Positions 42,932 to 52,262 of a stretch of 56,029 nucleotides of DNA are shown piece by piece. Within the stretch, counting starts at the first letter, position 1. Every line of letters starts with the position of its first letter. The stretch lies in NCBI GenBank assembly GCA_024636295.1, contig JAGXHI010000053.1, forward strand, positions 1 through 56,029, given 5' to 3'. The stretch is from Desulfuromonadales bacterium. Lineage in GTDB: Bacteria; Desulfobacterota; Desulfuromonadia; Desulfuromonadales; JAGXHI01. The notes under the pieces were generated by a model, which saw nothing but the letters and a program-made list of their open reading frames with translations, made no database searches and was not told the DNA's origin. Both the position numbers and the translations under genes were made by a program.

Positions 42932-44130
42932 GGGATACCCATATGGATCATGGTTCCGTAGAGGAAATATCCATCGGCTTGAAATGTGGAGGAGAAGCTT
43001 TCGTGGTGATCGATTCTCTGGTAAACGGCACCAGTTCAGGAGGCGTGAGAATATCCGCGGACATCGCCATTGACGAGGTGCGCGCGCTGGCGCGGGAGAT
43101 GACCCTGAAATTCGGCTTTTTCCGCTTGCCTCGCGGCGGTGCGAAATGCGGTATTCGCATCCCCGGTGAAATCTCTCAGGAAAACAGAATGGAACTTCTG
43201 GAAGATTTCGGGAAGAAAATCAGCCACCTGATAGGAAAAGGGATTTATTACCCGGGCATGGATATGAACTGCGGCCCGAAGGAATTGAAGGCTATATACC
43301 GCGGGGCGGAATGTCCGATCGGGGATATTACGGATACTTCCTGGTTTACGGCCCTTTCGGCGGCCAATGCCGTCATGGCGGCCCGGGAATTTCTGGATTT
43401 GGGAAATCGACCGCTGACCCTCGCGATCGAGGGCCTCGGAAGCGTCGGCGATTACCTGTGCCAAAGACTCAATCCTGAAGAATTCCGGATTGTTGCCGTT
43501 TCAACTGTTGCGGGGGCCATTGCCATGGAGACAGGGTTTGCCGCTTCCCGGATAACGAAAATGAGAAAGGCGCACGGAGACGATTTCATCTCTCGTCTGC
43601 CCGAAGGAAAGAAGATACCCAGAGAGGATCTTTTGAAGCTGAATGTGGATATTCTTGTACCTTCCGCACGCACCTGGTCCATTCGGCAGGAAAATGCCGA
43701 TGAGATCCGGGCGGCCTGTATCGTGCCAGTGGCCAATGCACCTTACGCGGGCAGCGCTCCGGAACGTCTGCACCAGAAGGGAATCTGGTGCCTTCCCGGT
43801 TACGTGGTCAACTCAGGGGGTGTTTTCGCCTCATCTCTATCTGACAGCGGCGTCCCGGCACGAGAGATCGAGACGCTTGCCGCCACTTTCTTTCGACGAA
43901 TCGTTTACAAACTTCTTGTGAAAAGCGCAGAGATGGGAATCTCTCCGGTGGAATCTGCCGGGAGAATTGCACGTGGATCTTCTGAAACGAAGAGAAGATG
44001 GAAGAGGGGACTGATGAAGAAAGCATTTCGAAAAGGATTGCTGTCAGAGGATCGATACGGCAGGTTCTATCTTCGGGAATTCACCCATGATCTGAAAGAA
44101 ATCGAAAACAGGGTGGCCCGGTATGCCTGA
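42928..44130 (+). CDS. Glu/Leu/Phe/Val dehydrogenase-family protein with catalytic lysine intact
   Basis: A 400-residue paralogue of the protein at 40570. TSSGGVRIS, then MTLKFGFFRLPRGGAKCGIR holds K61 and the catalytic K73. MDMNCGPKELKAIYRG is the acidic region, and LAIEGLGSVGDYLCQRL the Rossmann loop. It ends with VANAPYAGSAPERL and NSGGV. Residues needed for NAD-dependent reductive amination of a 2-keto acid are therefore present, but substrate recognition residues do not match a characterised member by eye. It starts in ATGA overlap with the glycosyltransferase and its end overlaps the next glycosyltransferase by 8 bases, so it is fully embedded in the operon. Confidence 0.83.
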   Translation: MRDTHMDHGSVEEISIGLKCGGEAFVVIDSLVNGTSSGGVRISADIAIDEVRALAREMTLKFGFFRLPRGGAKCGIRIPGEISQENRMELLEDFGKKISHLIGKGIYYPGMDMNCGPKELKAIYRGAECPIGDITDTSWFTALSAANAVMAAREFLDLGNRPLTLAIEGLGSVGDYLCQRLNPEEFRIVAVSTVAGAIAMETGFAASRITKMRKAHGDDFISRLPEGKKIPREDLLKLNVDILVPSARTWSIRQENADEIRAACIVPVANAPYAGSAPERLHQKGIWCLPGYVVNSGGVFASSLSDSGVPAREIETLAATFFRRIVYKLLVKSAEMGISPVESAGRIARGSSETKRRWKRGLMKKAFRKGLLSEDRYGRFYLREFTHDLKEIENRVARYA

Positions 44131-45070
44131 GAACAGGGAAGAAATCAGGAATCCGCTGGTCAGCGTGGTGATGCCCGCATTTAATTGCGAAAAGTTTCTG
44201 GCAGAGGCGATCGAGTCCGTCCTGGGGCAGGACTATCGCCCTTTAGAACTCATAATTATAAATGACGGTTCGAAAGATCAGTCCGGAAATATTGCCCGAT
44301 CCTACTGTCGGCCGGACGGTTCCGTTCGGCTTATTGAACTCCCGAACGGTGGGCCGTCGAAGGCGCGCAACCGCGGCATGGAGGAAGCGAGGGGAGATTT
44401 TATCGCCTTTATCGATTCGGATGACCTATGGCTTCCTGAAAAAATTTCAAAACAGATGATGATTTTTGCAGAGAAGCCCGAAATTGGGGTCGTGTATTCC
44501 CAGAGGGAAAATATCGATGAAAGGGGAACAGTTTTTCAGGGCTATAAAGCTCCGGTTTTTTCCGGGAATGTTCTTCAGAGACTGTATGTCGATAATTTCA
44601 TCTGCTGCTCCTCAGCCGTGATCCGCAGGTCGGTTTATGAAAAGATCGGCGGTTTTAATCCGGATCTTAGGATGAGTGAGGATTTCGATTTTTTTCTTAG
44701 AGTGACACCTTTTGTCTCCGTCGAAGGTATTTCCGAGCCCCTTGTCCATTACCGAAACCACTCGGAACAGGCATCCAAAAGGGTCGAAGAAAGAATACAG
44801 GTTGTCTGGAAGATCCGAGAGCGGTTCAATGCAGAATTCGGGCACCGCATCCGCTGGTCCACCCGGATGCGAGCCAGGAGCCGTCATTACGCCGGAAGGG
44901 CGTCACGGGCGCAAGCCGCCGGAGAACGATGGCAGGCTGTACATGCCGGGTTCCGGGCTTTTCTGTACAATCCACTGGATCTCACTCCAGCGATGGCGGT
45001 TATTCGTGTTGCCCTTCCGGATGAATTTATCGCCTTTCTGAAAAAGCGAGCCCGGCGACGGCACGCGTGA
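44123..45070 (+). CDS. Glycosyltransferase, GT2-type
   Basis: A 315-residue inverting GT-A transferase. SVVMPAFNCEKFLAEAIESV and INDGSKDQS bind the nucleotide; the metal site is IDSDD and the acceptor region has SEDFDFFLRV. No long membrane segment. The start overlaps the previous gene by 8 bases. The closest relatives appear to be general polysaccharide GT2 enzymes; linkage unknown. Confidence 0.92.
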   Translation: MPENREEIRNPLVSVVMPAFNCEKFLAEAIESVLGQDYRPLELIIINDGSKDQSGNIARSYCRPDGSVRLIELPNGGPSKARNRGMEEARGDFIAFIDSDDLWLPEKISKQMMIFAEKPEIGVVYSQRENIDERGTVFQGYKAPVFSGNVLQRLYVDNFICCSSAVIRRSVYEKIGGFNPDLRMSEDFDFFLRVTPFVSVEGISEPLVHYRNHSEQASKRVEERIQVVWKIRERFNAEFGHRIRWSTRMRARSRHYAGRASRAQAAGERWQAVHAGFRAFLYNPLDLTPAMAVIRVALPDEFIAFLKKRARRRHA

Positions 45071-45077
45071 GGATGCC

Positions 45078-46298
45078 ATGATTTATCTGCTTGCAGGCTA
45101 CATGTTCCTTTTCATTTTCCGGCCCTTCGAATACTGGCCGGAATTGGCGGAATGGCGGATCGAACGTCTATACATGATCTTCCTGATGATTTCGGTCTTT
45201 TTCTGGAAAGGAAAACGGTATGTCCCGCATTCGATCAACCGGAAAATAGTGTTTTTTCTGGCGGTTATGTTCCTTTCCTCCCTGATGGCCCTGAATGCCG
45301 CCCAGGCGCTGGATTCTACTTACGATTATTTTAAAATCGTCGTCTTCTATGTTCTGGTTGTTCTCACAGTACGGAATGAAGAAGATCTTCAGAAATTCAT
45401 TATGGCTTACCTGGCGGTAATGTTTGTTTACGTGGGCAAGTCCGCCTGGGAATTTTTTATCCACGATCGATATATTTGGCGAATGGGCATCCGCCGTATG
45501 GTCGGAGTGGATCTCACTTACGGCGATCCGAACGCCTTTGCAGCTTCCATCGCGTATTCCCTGCCTTTCCTGTGGGCAATGATCCGCCTGGGTCATCCGA
45601 GCCGGTGGGTCAGAAAATCTCTGTGGGCCTACGGCATACTGGGAATCGTTTGCATAATATTTACAGGCTCTCGAAGTGGGATGGTGACCTGCCTCTTTTT
45701 CCTCCTTCTGCTCTGGTGGGAATCTTCGAAAAAATTTGCCGGTAGCTTGATGCTTATAGGTGTTCTGGCGCTGGGCTGGAATTATATGCCGGACGACCTC
45801 CAGGGCCGATTCCTTTCCATCTTTGTCGAGGGAGTCGGCCCAGCCGCCGAATCCGCCGAAGCCTCGGCGGAAGGGCGAATCGCAGGGTTGAAGCAGGGGA
45901 TTCGGCTTTTCAAGGAAAATCCCCTGCTCGGGGTCGGCCCGAATAATTTCAAGCTCACATGGAAGGACAAAACGAACCCCCATAATCTTTACGGGCAGGC
46001 ACTGGGCGAGTTGGGAGGTTTGGGCTTTCTTGCCTTTGGCGGGCTTGTGTGGTGCATCTACCGTACTCAGAAGAAAAACAGAAAAATTATAGATGAGCAG
46101 CTCGGGGATCATTCGGGAGAAAATGATCAGCTCCTCAGGTACACCGCGATCGCCTCTATGCAGGCCATTCTGCTTCTGCTCTTCAACGGGAATTTCGGGC
46201 ACAATTTGTATCGTTACAACTGGCTGTGGATCGGAGCGATCGCGGTTCTTACGTCTTTATTCCTGAAGGAAAGGGCGAGTAAGGAGAATGCCCTGTGA
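45078..46298 (+). CDS. O-antigen ligase/polymerase-like membrane protein (Wzy_C), exosortase-associated
   Basis: A 406-residue membrane protein with about ten to twelve hydrophobic helices and a periplasmic loop near residues 255-310. The loop shows the Wzy_C pattern: GRIAGLKQGIRLFKENPLLG, VGPNNF, and PHNLYGQALGELG with the catalytic histidine. In exosortase A loci such a protein probably polymerises the repeat unit or ligates it to protein or lipid. GAGG precedes the ATG. The stop shares bases with the next start (GTGA). Confidence 0.9.
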   Translation: MIYLLAGYMFLFIFRPFEYWPELAEWRIERLYMIFLMISVFFWKGKRYVPHSINRKIVFFLAVMFLSSLMALNAAQALDSTYDYFKIVVFYVLVVLTVRNEEDLQKFIMAYLAVMFVYVGKSAWEFFIHDRYIWRMGIRRMVGVDLTYGDPNAFAASIAYSLPFLWAMIRLGHPSRWVRKSLWAYGILGIVCIIFTGSRSGMVTCLFFLLLLWWESSKKFAGSLMLIGVLALGWNYMPDDLQGRFLSIFVEGVGPAAESAEASAEGRIAGLKQGIRLFKENPLLGVGPNNFKLTWKDKTNPHNLYGQALGELGGLGFLAFGGLVWCIYRTQKKNRKIIDEQLGDHSGENDQLLRYTAIASMQAILLLLFNGNFGHNLYRYNWLWIGAIAVLTSLFLKERASKENAL

Positions 46299-47455
46299 TT
46301 CGTTTGCTGGTTGTTGCCCGATGGCCTCTTGGGGGGATCCGGACGTATATGAAATATGTTTACCGGTATCTTGACAGTGAACGGTTCAACATCACCCTTA
46401 TTGCCCATTCAACCCAGGAAGATGCGGCTTTGATCCAGGATGCCCGCGAGAATGGGATCAGGCTCATTCTCCATAATTCTGACGATCAGAAGATGTCGAT
46501 GTACCGGAGAATACTCAGGGAACTGACCTGGAGGGAACGCTATGACCTGATTCAGAGCCAGGGATTCACCTCCGGAATTCATGTTTATATGGCCAATCTT
46601 TTCTTTCGAATTCCCCACGTCCTTACTATCCACGGGGTCCTTGAAAAGAAATACATGGGTGGTTTTCTTGCGCCGTTGAAAAAACGCATTGTGGTCAAGG
46701 TCCTGAAGGGGGTGGATGTCGTTTACGCCGTCAGTTACGACATGAAATCTCATGTCCTGGAATATGCTCCTGCTCTGAAAAAGCACCCTGAAAGAACGGT
46801 CGTTATTCAAAATGGGATTTCTCTTGAGGAATTCCGCCCGGCTGAAAGGTGCAGCTCTTTTCGACAACCGCTGGATGTCGGGCCGGATGTATTTCTTTTC
46901 GGCTTTGTGGGCAGGTTCATGGCAGAAAAGGGTTTTGGCCTGATCATCGATGCCGTAGAGAGTCTGGAGAAATCCGGGCTTCGGAAGGATTTCCGGATTA
47001 TTGCTGTGGGTTCGGGTGATTTTCTTCAATATTACAAAAATGAAATCACGAGGAAGCAACTGGAGCACCGGTTTGTTTTTCTGCCCTTTCAGCGGGAGAT
47101 TTCTACTGTTTACAGGGATCTTGATGCCGTGCTGATGCCCTCCCTTTGGGAGGCCTGTCCTTTGCAGCCGATGGAGGCGCTTTGCTCCGGAATCCCTTTG
47201 ATCGCTTCGGACTGCATCGGCCTTCGGGAGGTTGTGCAAGGGACGCCGGCACGTATTTTCCCCAGCGGCAATTCCGGGGAACTCGCGAGAGAGATGGCGG
47301 AGGAGATCCGCACCCCGACAACGGATCGATTCCGAGCCTTCGCACCTGAAGCCGCTGAACGTTATGACGTGCGCAAGACGTCCATGGAATTTGAAAATCT
47401 CTGCATCCGCATGACCAAAAGTGACTCTTTCCGGCGATCGCCGGTGGCGAATTGA
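46295..47455 (+). CDS. Glycosyltransferase, GT4-type
   Basis: A 386-residue GT-B enzyme with a GTG start at 46295, overlapping the ligase stop by 4 bases. It opens LLVVARWPLGGIRTYMKYV and ends with FVGRFMAEKGFGLIIDAVE, VLMPSLWEACPLQPMEALCS and DCIGLREVV. The acceptor-binding motif (MPSLWEACPLQPMEAL) carries the E-x7-E pair. Specificity unknown. Confidence 0.9.
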   Translation: MIRLLVVARWPLGGIRTYMKYVYRYLDSERFNITLIAHSTQEDAALIQDARENGIRLILHNSDDQKMSMYRRILRELTWRERYDLIQSQGFTSGIHVYMANLFFRIPHVLTIHGVLEKKYMGGFLAPLKKRIVVKVLKGVDVVYAVSYDMKSHVLEYAPALKKHPERTVVIQNGISLEEFRPAERCSSFRQPLDVGPDVFLFGFVGRFMAEKGFGLIIDAVESLEKSGLRKDFRIIAVGSGDFLQYYKNEITRKQLEHRFVFLPFQREISTVYRDLDAVLMPSLWEACPLQPMEALCSGIPLIASDCIGLREVVQGTPARIFPSGNSGELAREMAEEIRTPTTDRFRAFAPEAAERYDVRKTSMEFENLCIRMTKSDSFRRSPVAN

Positions 47456-47480
47456 TGAGCTTGCCTCAGGGAGGAATGCC

Positions 47481-49025
47481 TTGAAAATCGAATCCGTTAA
47501 AAAGCGGATCGCTGTTAATACGGCCACCAATCTGGCCAGATACTCTTCCAGCATTCTGGTCGTCTTCCTTATCACGCCATTCATTATCCACAACGTGGGA
47601 AATGACATCTATGGCGTATGGGTGATCATCCTGTCTCTGCTCTCATACGCTGCGATGCTGGAGTTCGGTTTACAGGAGTCCCTGGTCAAACTCGTATCCG
47701 GCTATGAAGCGAAGGGAGATAACAAAAAAATAAACGAAGTTTTTTCCTTTTCCATATGGTCCATGAGCTTATTCTCGATTCTGTGTTTTCTTGTTTTTTA
47801 TTTCGTACTTCCCAATTTTCTGGATGTGTTTATCAAAAATCAAGCCAATATGCAGGTCGCTGAGGCGCTTCTGATGGTTCTTTCATTCGATGTTGCGATC
47901 ATCCTGCTCAAATTTGTTTTCAATGGGATGATTTACGGATTCCAGCTTTATTACATAAAAAATACTTTGGATATTGTGCTCAGTGTCGCCAACCCATTGA
48001 TGATTTTTCTTTTCATCAGGGGGGGATTGGATTTCATGGCGTTGGCCTGGGCTAAATTGATTGTAGATGCCCTTGCTTTATTGATCTACATGGCCATTGC
48101 AAAATGGAATTTCCGGCCATTGAGACTCATGATCCGCGGTTTGAGAATGGAGACGCTCAGAGAAATCTTCAGTATCGGTATAAAGATCTTTTCCTCGTCG
48201 ACGGCGCAGAGGGCGACGCGCAACGCCCAGCCGCTGATTATCGCATTTTATCTTCCAGTGCATTGGAATACTCTTTATGCCATTCCGGCGAGACTGGTCG
48301 ATTACGGGACCGATATGCTGTATGTGCTCTCACAAGGATATATGCCCATATTCAGCGAATACAAGGCCAAGGGGGAGGATAAGCTCATCCGGAGCCTCTA
48401 CTTCCGGAATACTCGATACATTCTGGCGTTTTTCAGTCCCATCGCGATCCTTTTTCTTTTTTTTGGTGAACCGTTCATTCGAATATGGATAGGGGCGGAA
48501 TATGCCGACAAAGGGGAAACGGTCCTGGTTCTGCTTTCGGCCGCCATGCTGGTCAATTCTCTTCAACCACTTTTGCAGCGAATGCTCATCGGCGTCGGGA
48601 AAATCAACATTGTCGTGAATTTAGCAATTCTGTCATCCCTGTTTCTTTTCATCTCCGGAGTCGTTCTGACAAAACTCTTCGGAATCAACGGGATGGCGGG
48701 CAGCATTTTCCTGACAGCGGTTATTACACAGGCTTTCTGGTTCAGATACGTCCCGGGTTTACTGAAGATCCGGATATCGGAATATTTCCTGAACTGCTAT
48801 TCGAGAGTTTCGATTTGCCTGACCGCAATGTTTGCCTTGGCGGCTTTGCTTAAATCTTATCATTACCCCCGGAATTATCTGGAGATCACCCTTGAGACCG
48901 GCGCCGCGCTCGTGCTCTATGCTTTTATGGTCTGGTTTCTGGTTCTGAGGAAAGATGAAAAGGCTTTCCTGCAGGAAAAGGCGGCACATATGCTTCACCT
49001 CGCCCCCGGGGGAGCACGTTTATGA
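47481..49025 (+). CDS. Polysaccharide flippase (Wzx/MATE-like)
   Basis: A 514-residue lipid-linked repeat-unit flippase with about 12-14 hydrophobic helices. It opens ESVKKRIAVNTATNLARY and contains NVGNDIYGVWVIILSLLSYAAM-like residues typical of the MVF/Wzx group. The start is TTG 47481, with AGGGAGG 6 bases upstream; the frame runs further upstream but there overlaps the previous gene. The base composition by eye is clearly more AT-rich than the neighbouring glycosyltransferases, which hints at separate transfer. It would move the repeat unit to the periplasm for the ligase/polymerase. Confidence 0.9.
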   Translation: MKIESVKKRIAVNTATNLARYSSSILVVFLITPFIIHNVGNDIYGVWVIILSLLSYAAMLEFGLQESLVKLVSGYEAKGDNKKINEVFSFSIWSMSLFSILCFLVFYFVLPNFLDVFIKNQANMQVAEALLMVLSFDVAIILLKFVFNGMIYGFQLYYIKNTLDIVLSVANPLMIFLFIRGGLDFMALAWAKLIVDALALLIYMAIAKWNFRPLRLMIRGLRMETLREIFSIGIKIFSSSTAQRATRNAQPLIIAFYLPVHWNTLYAIPARLVDYGTDMLYVLSQGYMPIFSEYKAKGEDKLIRSLYFRNTRYILAFFSPIAILFLFFGEPFIRIWIGAEYADKGETVLVLLSAAMLVNSLQPLLQRMLIGVGKINIVVNLAILSSLFLFISGVVLTKLFGINGMAGSIFLTAVITQAFWFRYVPGLLKIRISEYFLNCYSRVSICLTAMFALAALLKSYHYPRNYLEITLETGAALVLYAFMVWFLVLRKDEKAFLQEKAAHMLHLAPGGARL

Positions 49026-49071
49026 GTAACAATCCTCCGAATTCACATGTTAAGAATTTTCCGGAGCGATC

Positions 49072-50763
49072 ATGACCCGGCTTTTGAAGATCTTTGCCCT
49101 GCATTGCCTGATGCTGCTCCCTTTTCTGGTGACACAGAACGGGTGCAGCGGCGCCGTCTCATCCGTTTTCGGTGAACCGATCCAGCTTACCGAACCGGGG
49201 GTTCTGGACCGGAAGAATGCCTCCTATGTTCTGGCCGGGGATATCGTCGCTCCGGGGACGGCGTTCATCATCCGCGAATCGGGGATCACTCTCGACCTGA
49301 ACGGGCATACGATCCGTTATGGAGAGAAGGACGCCAAAGAGGCCTTCGGAATTCTGATCGAGGGCTATCACCGGCGGGACATCCGGCTTTTGAACGGCAT
49401 CATTGTCCAGGGGGATGGCAACTGCAGCGGAAACAAGCATTCCATCGGGTGCAATCCCGTGTATATCCCAAGCGGTGTGAAAAACCTGGAAGTAGCACAC
49501 CTTGACATCACCTATGCGTCTTCGAGCACTTCCGGGATTCAGATGATGTGGGGCGGGGAGTCGGATATCCATCATAATGTCCTGAAGGATCTCGGAACCG
49601 AATTGGGCAATCGGCATCAGGGTGCGGCGGTGATCGAGGCTCACCGGGGGGAGAAGATGTCCGTTCATCATAACCGTATCGCGCGGGCCCGCCACATCGG
49701 AATCCGTGTGGGGGAGGAAGGCAGCATTTACGACAATGAGATTCATCTGGATAGTTGCGCCACTAATTCTACCGGAATCTCCGCAGCCGGGGGCCTGATC
49801 CGGAGGAACCGGATCACCGGGGAGGGCATTCACCCCATTGGAATCTGGCCCGGTAACAACATCCTTGTAGAGGATAATTACGTGGAGGTGCAGAGCACTC
49901 GGCCAGGAGAGGAATATGGAAGCACCGGCGCCGCCTGTCTGCGCATGACATGGGGCAACGACAATGTCCGCGTCAGGGGGAATACGTTCATTCTTCATGC
50001 CGGTGGTGAAGGGGAAAAAGGGTTTTCAAGCTGGGGAAGGGCATTGTGGGTCGGTCTTCCGGACCCCGGACAGAAGGCGGTTTTTGAAAACAACAGGATC
50101 GTGGCGCTTAATTCCGACGGGAAATCAATAGCTGCCGCAATCGCGGTAGTCTGCAATAACGCATCTCCGGATCTCATTTTCCGGAACAATACCGTGGTCA
50201 GCAACTGGGGCAATGTTCTTCTGAGCGACAAGTACGGGCATGCCGACGGGTACCCCCGTTTCGTGGGAAACCGGTTTGTTCGGAAAGGAACCGACGACAC
50301 TTACCGGACGATTCGAAGCCGGTACTCATCTCGTCCGAGCACGGGGATCTTCATCGGAAACACCTATGTCGGGGGCGCTTCCCGGGAGAGTCTTGACCTG
50401 GAATTCCATGGATCGGGGAAAAGGGAAGTCGGATTCGGACGGTTCATCGACATCGAGGTCACCGATGCGACGGATCGGCCCGTTCCGGAGGCCCGTGTGC
50501 AAATATCGAACGGGGAGGGCCGGACCATCTCCTCCGGAAAGACGGATGGTACGGGGAGGTTCCGTGCGGAAGTCGTCGATTATTTCCTGACGAATGAAAA
50601 TGGACAAAAAAGAAACGGGAGGGCCGATCCGACAGAAAATCCCGTACGTCGGGCGGAGTCTCCTTTTTCCGTCGTAGTGGAAAAAGACGGAAAAAGGGTC
50701 AGCCAAACCTTCGACGACTCGATCCCTTCCGATTTCAGCATTCCTCTGGAAGACAAGGAATAA
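49072..50763 (+). CDS. Secreted right-handed parallel beta-helix protein
   Basis: A 563-residue exported protein. The signal peptide (MTRLLKIFALHCLMLLPFL) may end in a weak lipobox (QNGC). Residues 60-420 have the short repeated pattern of parallel beta-helix coils (SDIHHNVLKDLG, SVHHNRIARARHIGI, NILVEDNYVEV, VRVRGNTFILH, AVFENNRIVAL), as in pectate lyases and mannuronan epimerases. Residues 440-560 form a carboxypeptidase-regulatory-like beta sandwich (EVTDATDRPVPEARVQISNG). It probably modifies or cuts the polymer in the periplasm. Catalytic residues cannot be named. Confidence 0.83.
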   Translation: MTRLLKIFALHCLMLLPFLVTQNGCSGAVSSVFGEPIQLTEPGVLDRKNASYVLAGDIVAPGTAFIIRESGITLDLNGHTIRYGEKDAKEAFGILIEGYHRRDIRLLNGIIVQGDGNCSGNKHSIGCNPVYIPSGVKNLEVAHLDITYASSSTSGIQMMWGGESDIHHNVLKDLGTELGNRHQGAAVIEAHRGEKMSVHHNRIARARHIGIRVGEEGSIYDNEIHLDSCATNSTGISAAGGLIRRNRITGEGIHPIGIWPGNNILVEDNYVEVQSTRPGEEYGSTGAACLRMTWGNDNVRVRGNTFILHAGGEGEKGFSSWGRALWVGLPDPGQKAVFENNRIVALNSDGKSIAAAIAVVCNNASPDLIFRNNTVVSNWGNVLLSDKYGHADGYPRFVGNRFVRKGTDDTYRTIRSRYSSRPSTGIFIGNTYVGGASRESLDLEFHGSGKREVGFGRFIDIEVTDATDRPVPEARVQISNGEGRTISSGKTDGTGRFRAEVVDYFLTNENGQKRNGRADPTENPVRRAESPFSVVVEKDGKRVSQTFDDSIPSDFSIPLEDKE

Positions 50764-50767
50764 ACCC

Positions 50768-51640
50768 ATGGAGGAAAATACCGCCGCAGTTTTTCCGGAT
50801 GTTCTAGGCAGATCCAGATTCTGGCTGTTCGGAGCAGTTCTGCTTGTCGCACTAGTCTATGCTGAAATTATTGCCGGAATGGTGGGGCAGTGGTACGAGG
50901 ACCCCAACTACGGACATGGGTTCCTGATTCCTTTGATCTCCGGATATTTCATATGGCAGAGGAGGGAGGCCCTGCGGCAGGCCCACGTTCGGCCAAGTTG
51001 GTTCGGATTGCCTGTGATTCTCGCATCACTTCTGTTGTTGATCGTGGCCCACGCGGGGACCGAAAACTTTACCATGCGGGCTTCGCTGATACTCCTCCTT
51101 GCGGGGATGACGCTGTTTTTCTTCGGGCGTGAGGTTTTCCGACTTCTGGCATTCCCTCTGGGATTCCTGATCCTCATGGTTCCCATTCCCTACATTTTAT
51201 ATGACGCGGTGGCTTTCCCCCTCAAGTTGTTCGTTGCCAAATATTCCGTTTTTTTCCTGAAGATGATCGGTGTGATCGTCCTTCGCGAAGGCAATATCAT
51301 CATGTTCCCCAACGCCGTTTTCGAGGTGGCGGATGCCTGCAGCGGCATCCGGTCTCTCATTTCCCTGATTGCCCTGAGCACGACCGCTGCTTTTTTAACC
51401 CAGAAAAGCGCCGCTAGAAGAGCGGTGCTGATCGCGTCCGCCATCCCGGTGGCGATTTTTGTCAATGGAATACGGGTCGTGGGAACCGGTATTCTGGCGC
51501 AGTATTGGGGTGCCGCAGCGGCGGAGGGTTTTTTTCATGAATTCGCCGGGATGGCGGTATTCATTGTAGCGATCGTGATGATTTTCGGTTTATCCGTCCT
51601 TCTGAGAAAAATGGGAACACGGCATGATAAAGAAGTATAG
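50768..51640 (+). CDS. Exosortase (EpsH/XrtA family)
   Basis: A 290-residue integral membrane protein with eight predicted helices, the transpeptidase-like enzyme that recognises PEP-CTERM tails. The catalytic triad is visible: C191 in VADACSGIRSL, R236 in VNGIRVVG and H257 in FFHEFAG. It lies 4 bases after the beta-helix gene and its end overlaps EpsI by 17 bases. The VPEPAT signal and surrounding genes point to the exosortase A group; I cannot exclude another XrtA-like subtype. Confidence 0.95.
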   Translation: MEENTAAVFPDVLGRSRFWLFGAVLLVALVYAEIIAGMVGQWYEDPNYGHGFLIPLISGYFIWQRREALRQAHVRPSWFGLPVILASLLLLIVAHAGTENFTMRASLILLLAGMTLFFFGREVFRLLAFPLGFLILMVPIPYILYDAVAFPLKLFVAKYSVFFLKMIGVIVLREGNIIMFPNAVFEVADACSGIRSLISLIALSTTAAFLTQKSAARRAVLIASAIPVAIFVNGIRVVGTGILAQYWGAAAAEGFFHEFAGMAVFIVAIVMIFGLSVLLRKMGTRHDKEV

Positions 51641-52256
51641 ATTCATTCTTTTTTATCTCCTGCTGGCGGTGGGAGGGTTTTTCGTCTATTCGGGCGCCGA
51701 AGACCCCGTGCCTATGAACCGGCCTTTTTCCGAATTTCCAAGGGAGAAAAACGGCTGGCGAGTTACGGGAGAAAGCCGGTTCAGTCAGGATGTTCTGGAC
51801 ATCCTGCGTCCGACTGATTACCTGAGCCGAAAATATGCCGAATCCGGAGGAAAGGAAATCTTCCTCTATGTGGGCTACCATAACGGTGGGAAGGATACCG
51901 GGGGGATCCACTCCCCCAAACATTGCCTCCCCGGGAGCGGGTGGTACGAAATTTCCGATGGAGAAATCGAACTGGATGTGGGCGGCAGACCACTTTCGAT
52001 GGCGAAGGCCGTTTATCAGAAGGGTGATCAGAAGGAGCTCTTTCTCTACTGGTTTCAGATGCGGGGAAAATCTCTGTCGAATGAGTACGCACTGAAAGGA
52101 ATGGAGATTCTCGGATCCCTTGTTCATCACCGAAAAGATGCTGCCTTCGTGCGTGTTTCAGTCCCTTTCGAGTCGGACGAGGACCATGCCCTGGAAGTCG
52201 GTAAAAATTTCATCAGGGAATTTCAGCCTGTTTTGCAAGCATTTCTCCCACGGTAA
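51624..52256 (+). CDS. epsI: EpsI-family protein of the exosortase system
   Basis: A 210-residue periplasmic protein with an uncleaved or late-cleaved N-terminal helix (residues 5-22). Conserved elements are GYHNGGKDTGGIHSPKHCLP, GSGW and YWFQMRGKSLSNEY. EpsI (DUF3485) is often fused to exosortase or follows it directly, as here. It overlaps the exosortase gene by 17 bases, so expression is linked. Function beyond support of exosortase is not known. Confidence 0.92.
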   Translation: MIKKYRFILFYLLLAVGGFFVYSGAEDPVPMNRPFSEFPREKNGWRVTGESRFSQDVLDILRPTDYLSRKYAESGGKEIFLYVGYHNGGKDTGGIHSPKHCLPGSGWYEISDGEIELDVGGRPLSMAKAVYQKGDQKELFLYWFQMRGKSLSNEYALKGMEILGSLVHHRKDAAFVRVSVPFESDEDHALEVGKNFIREFQPVLQAFLPR

Positions 52257-52262
52257 GGATCT

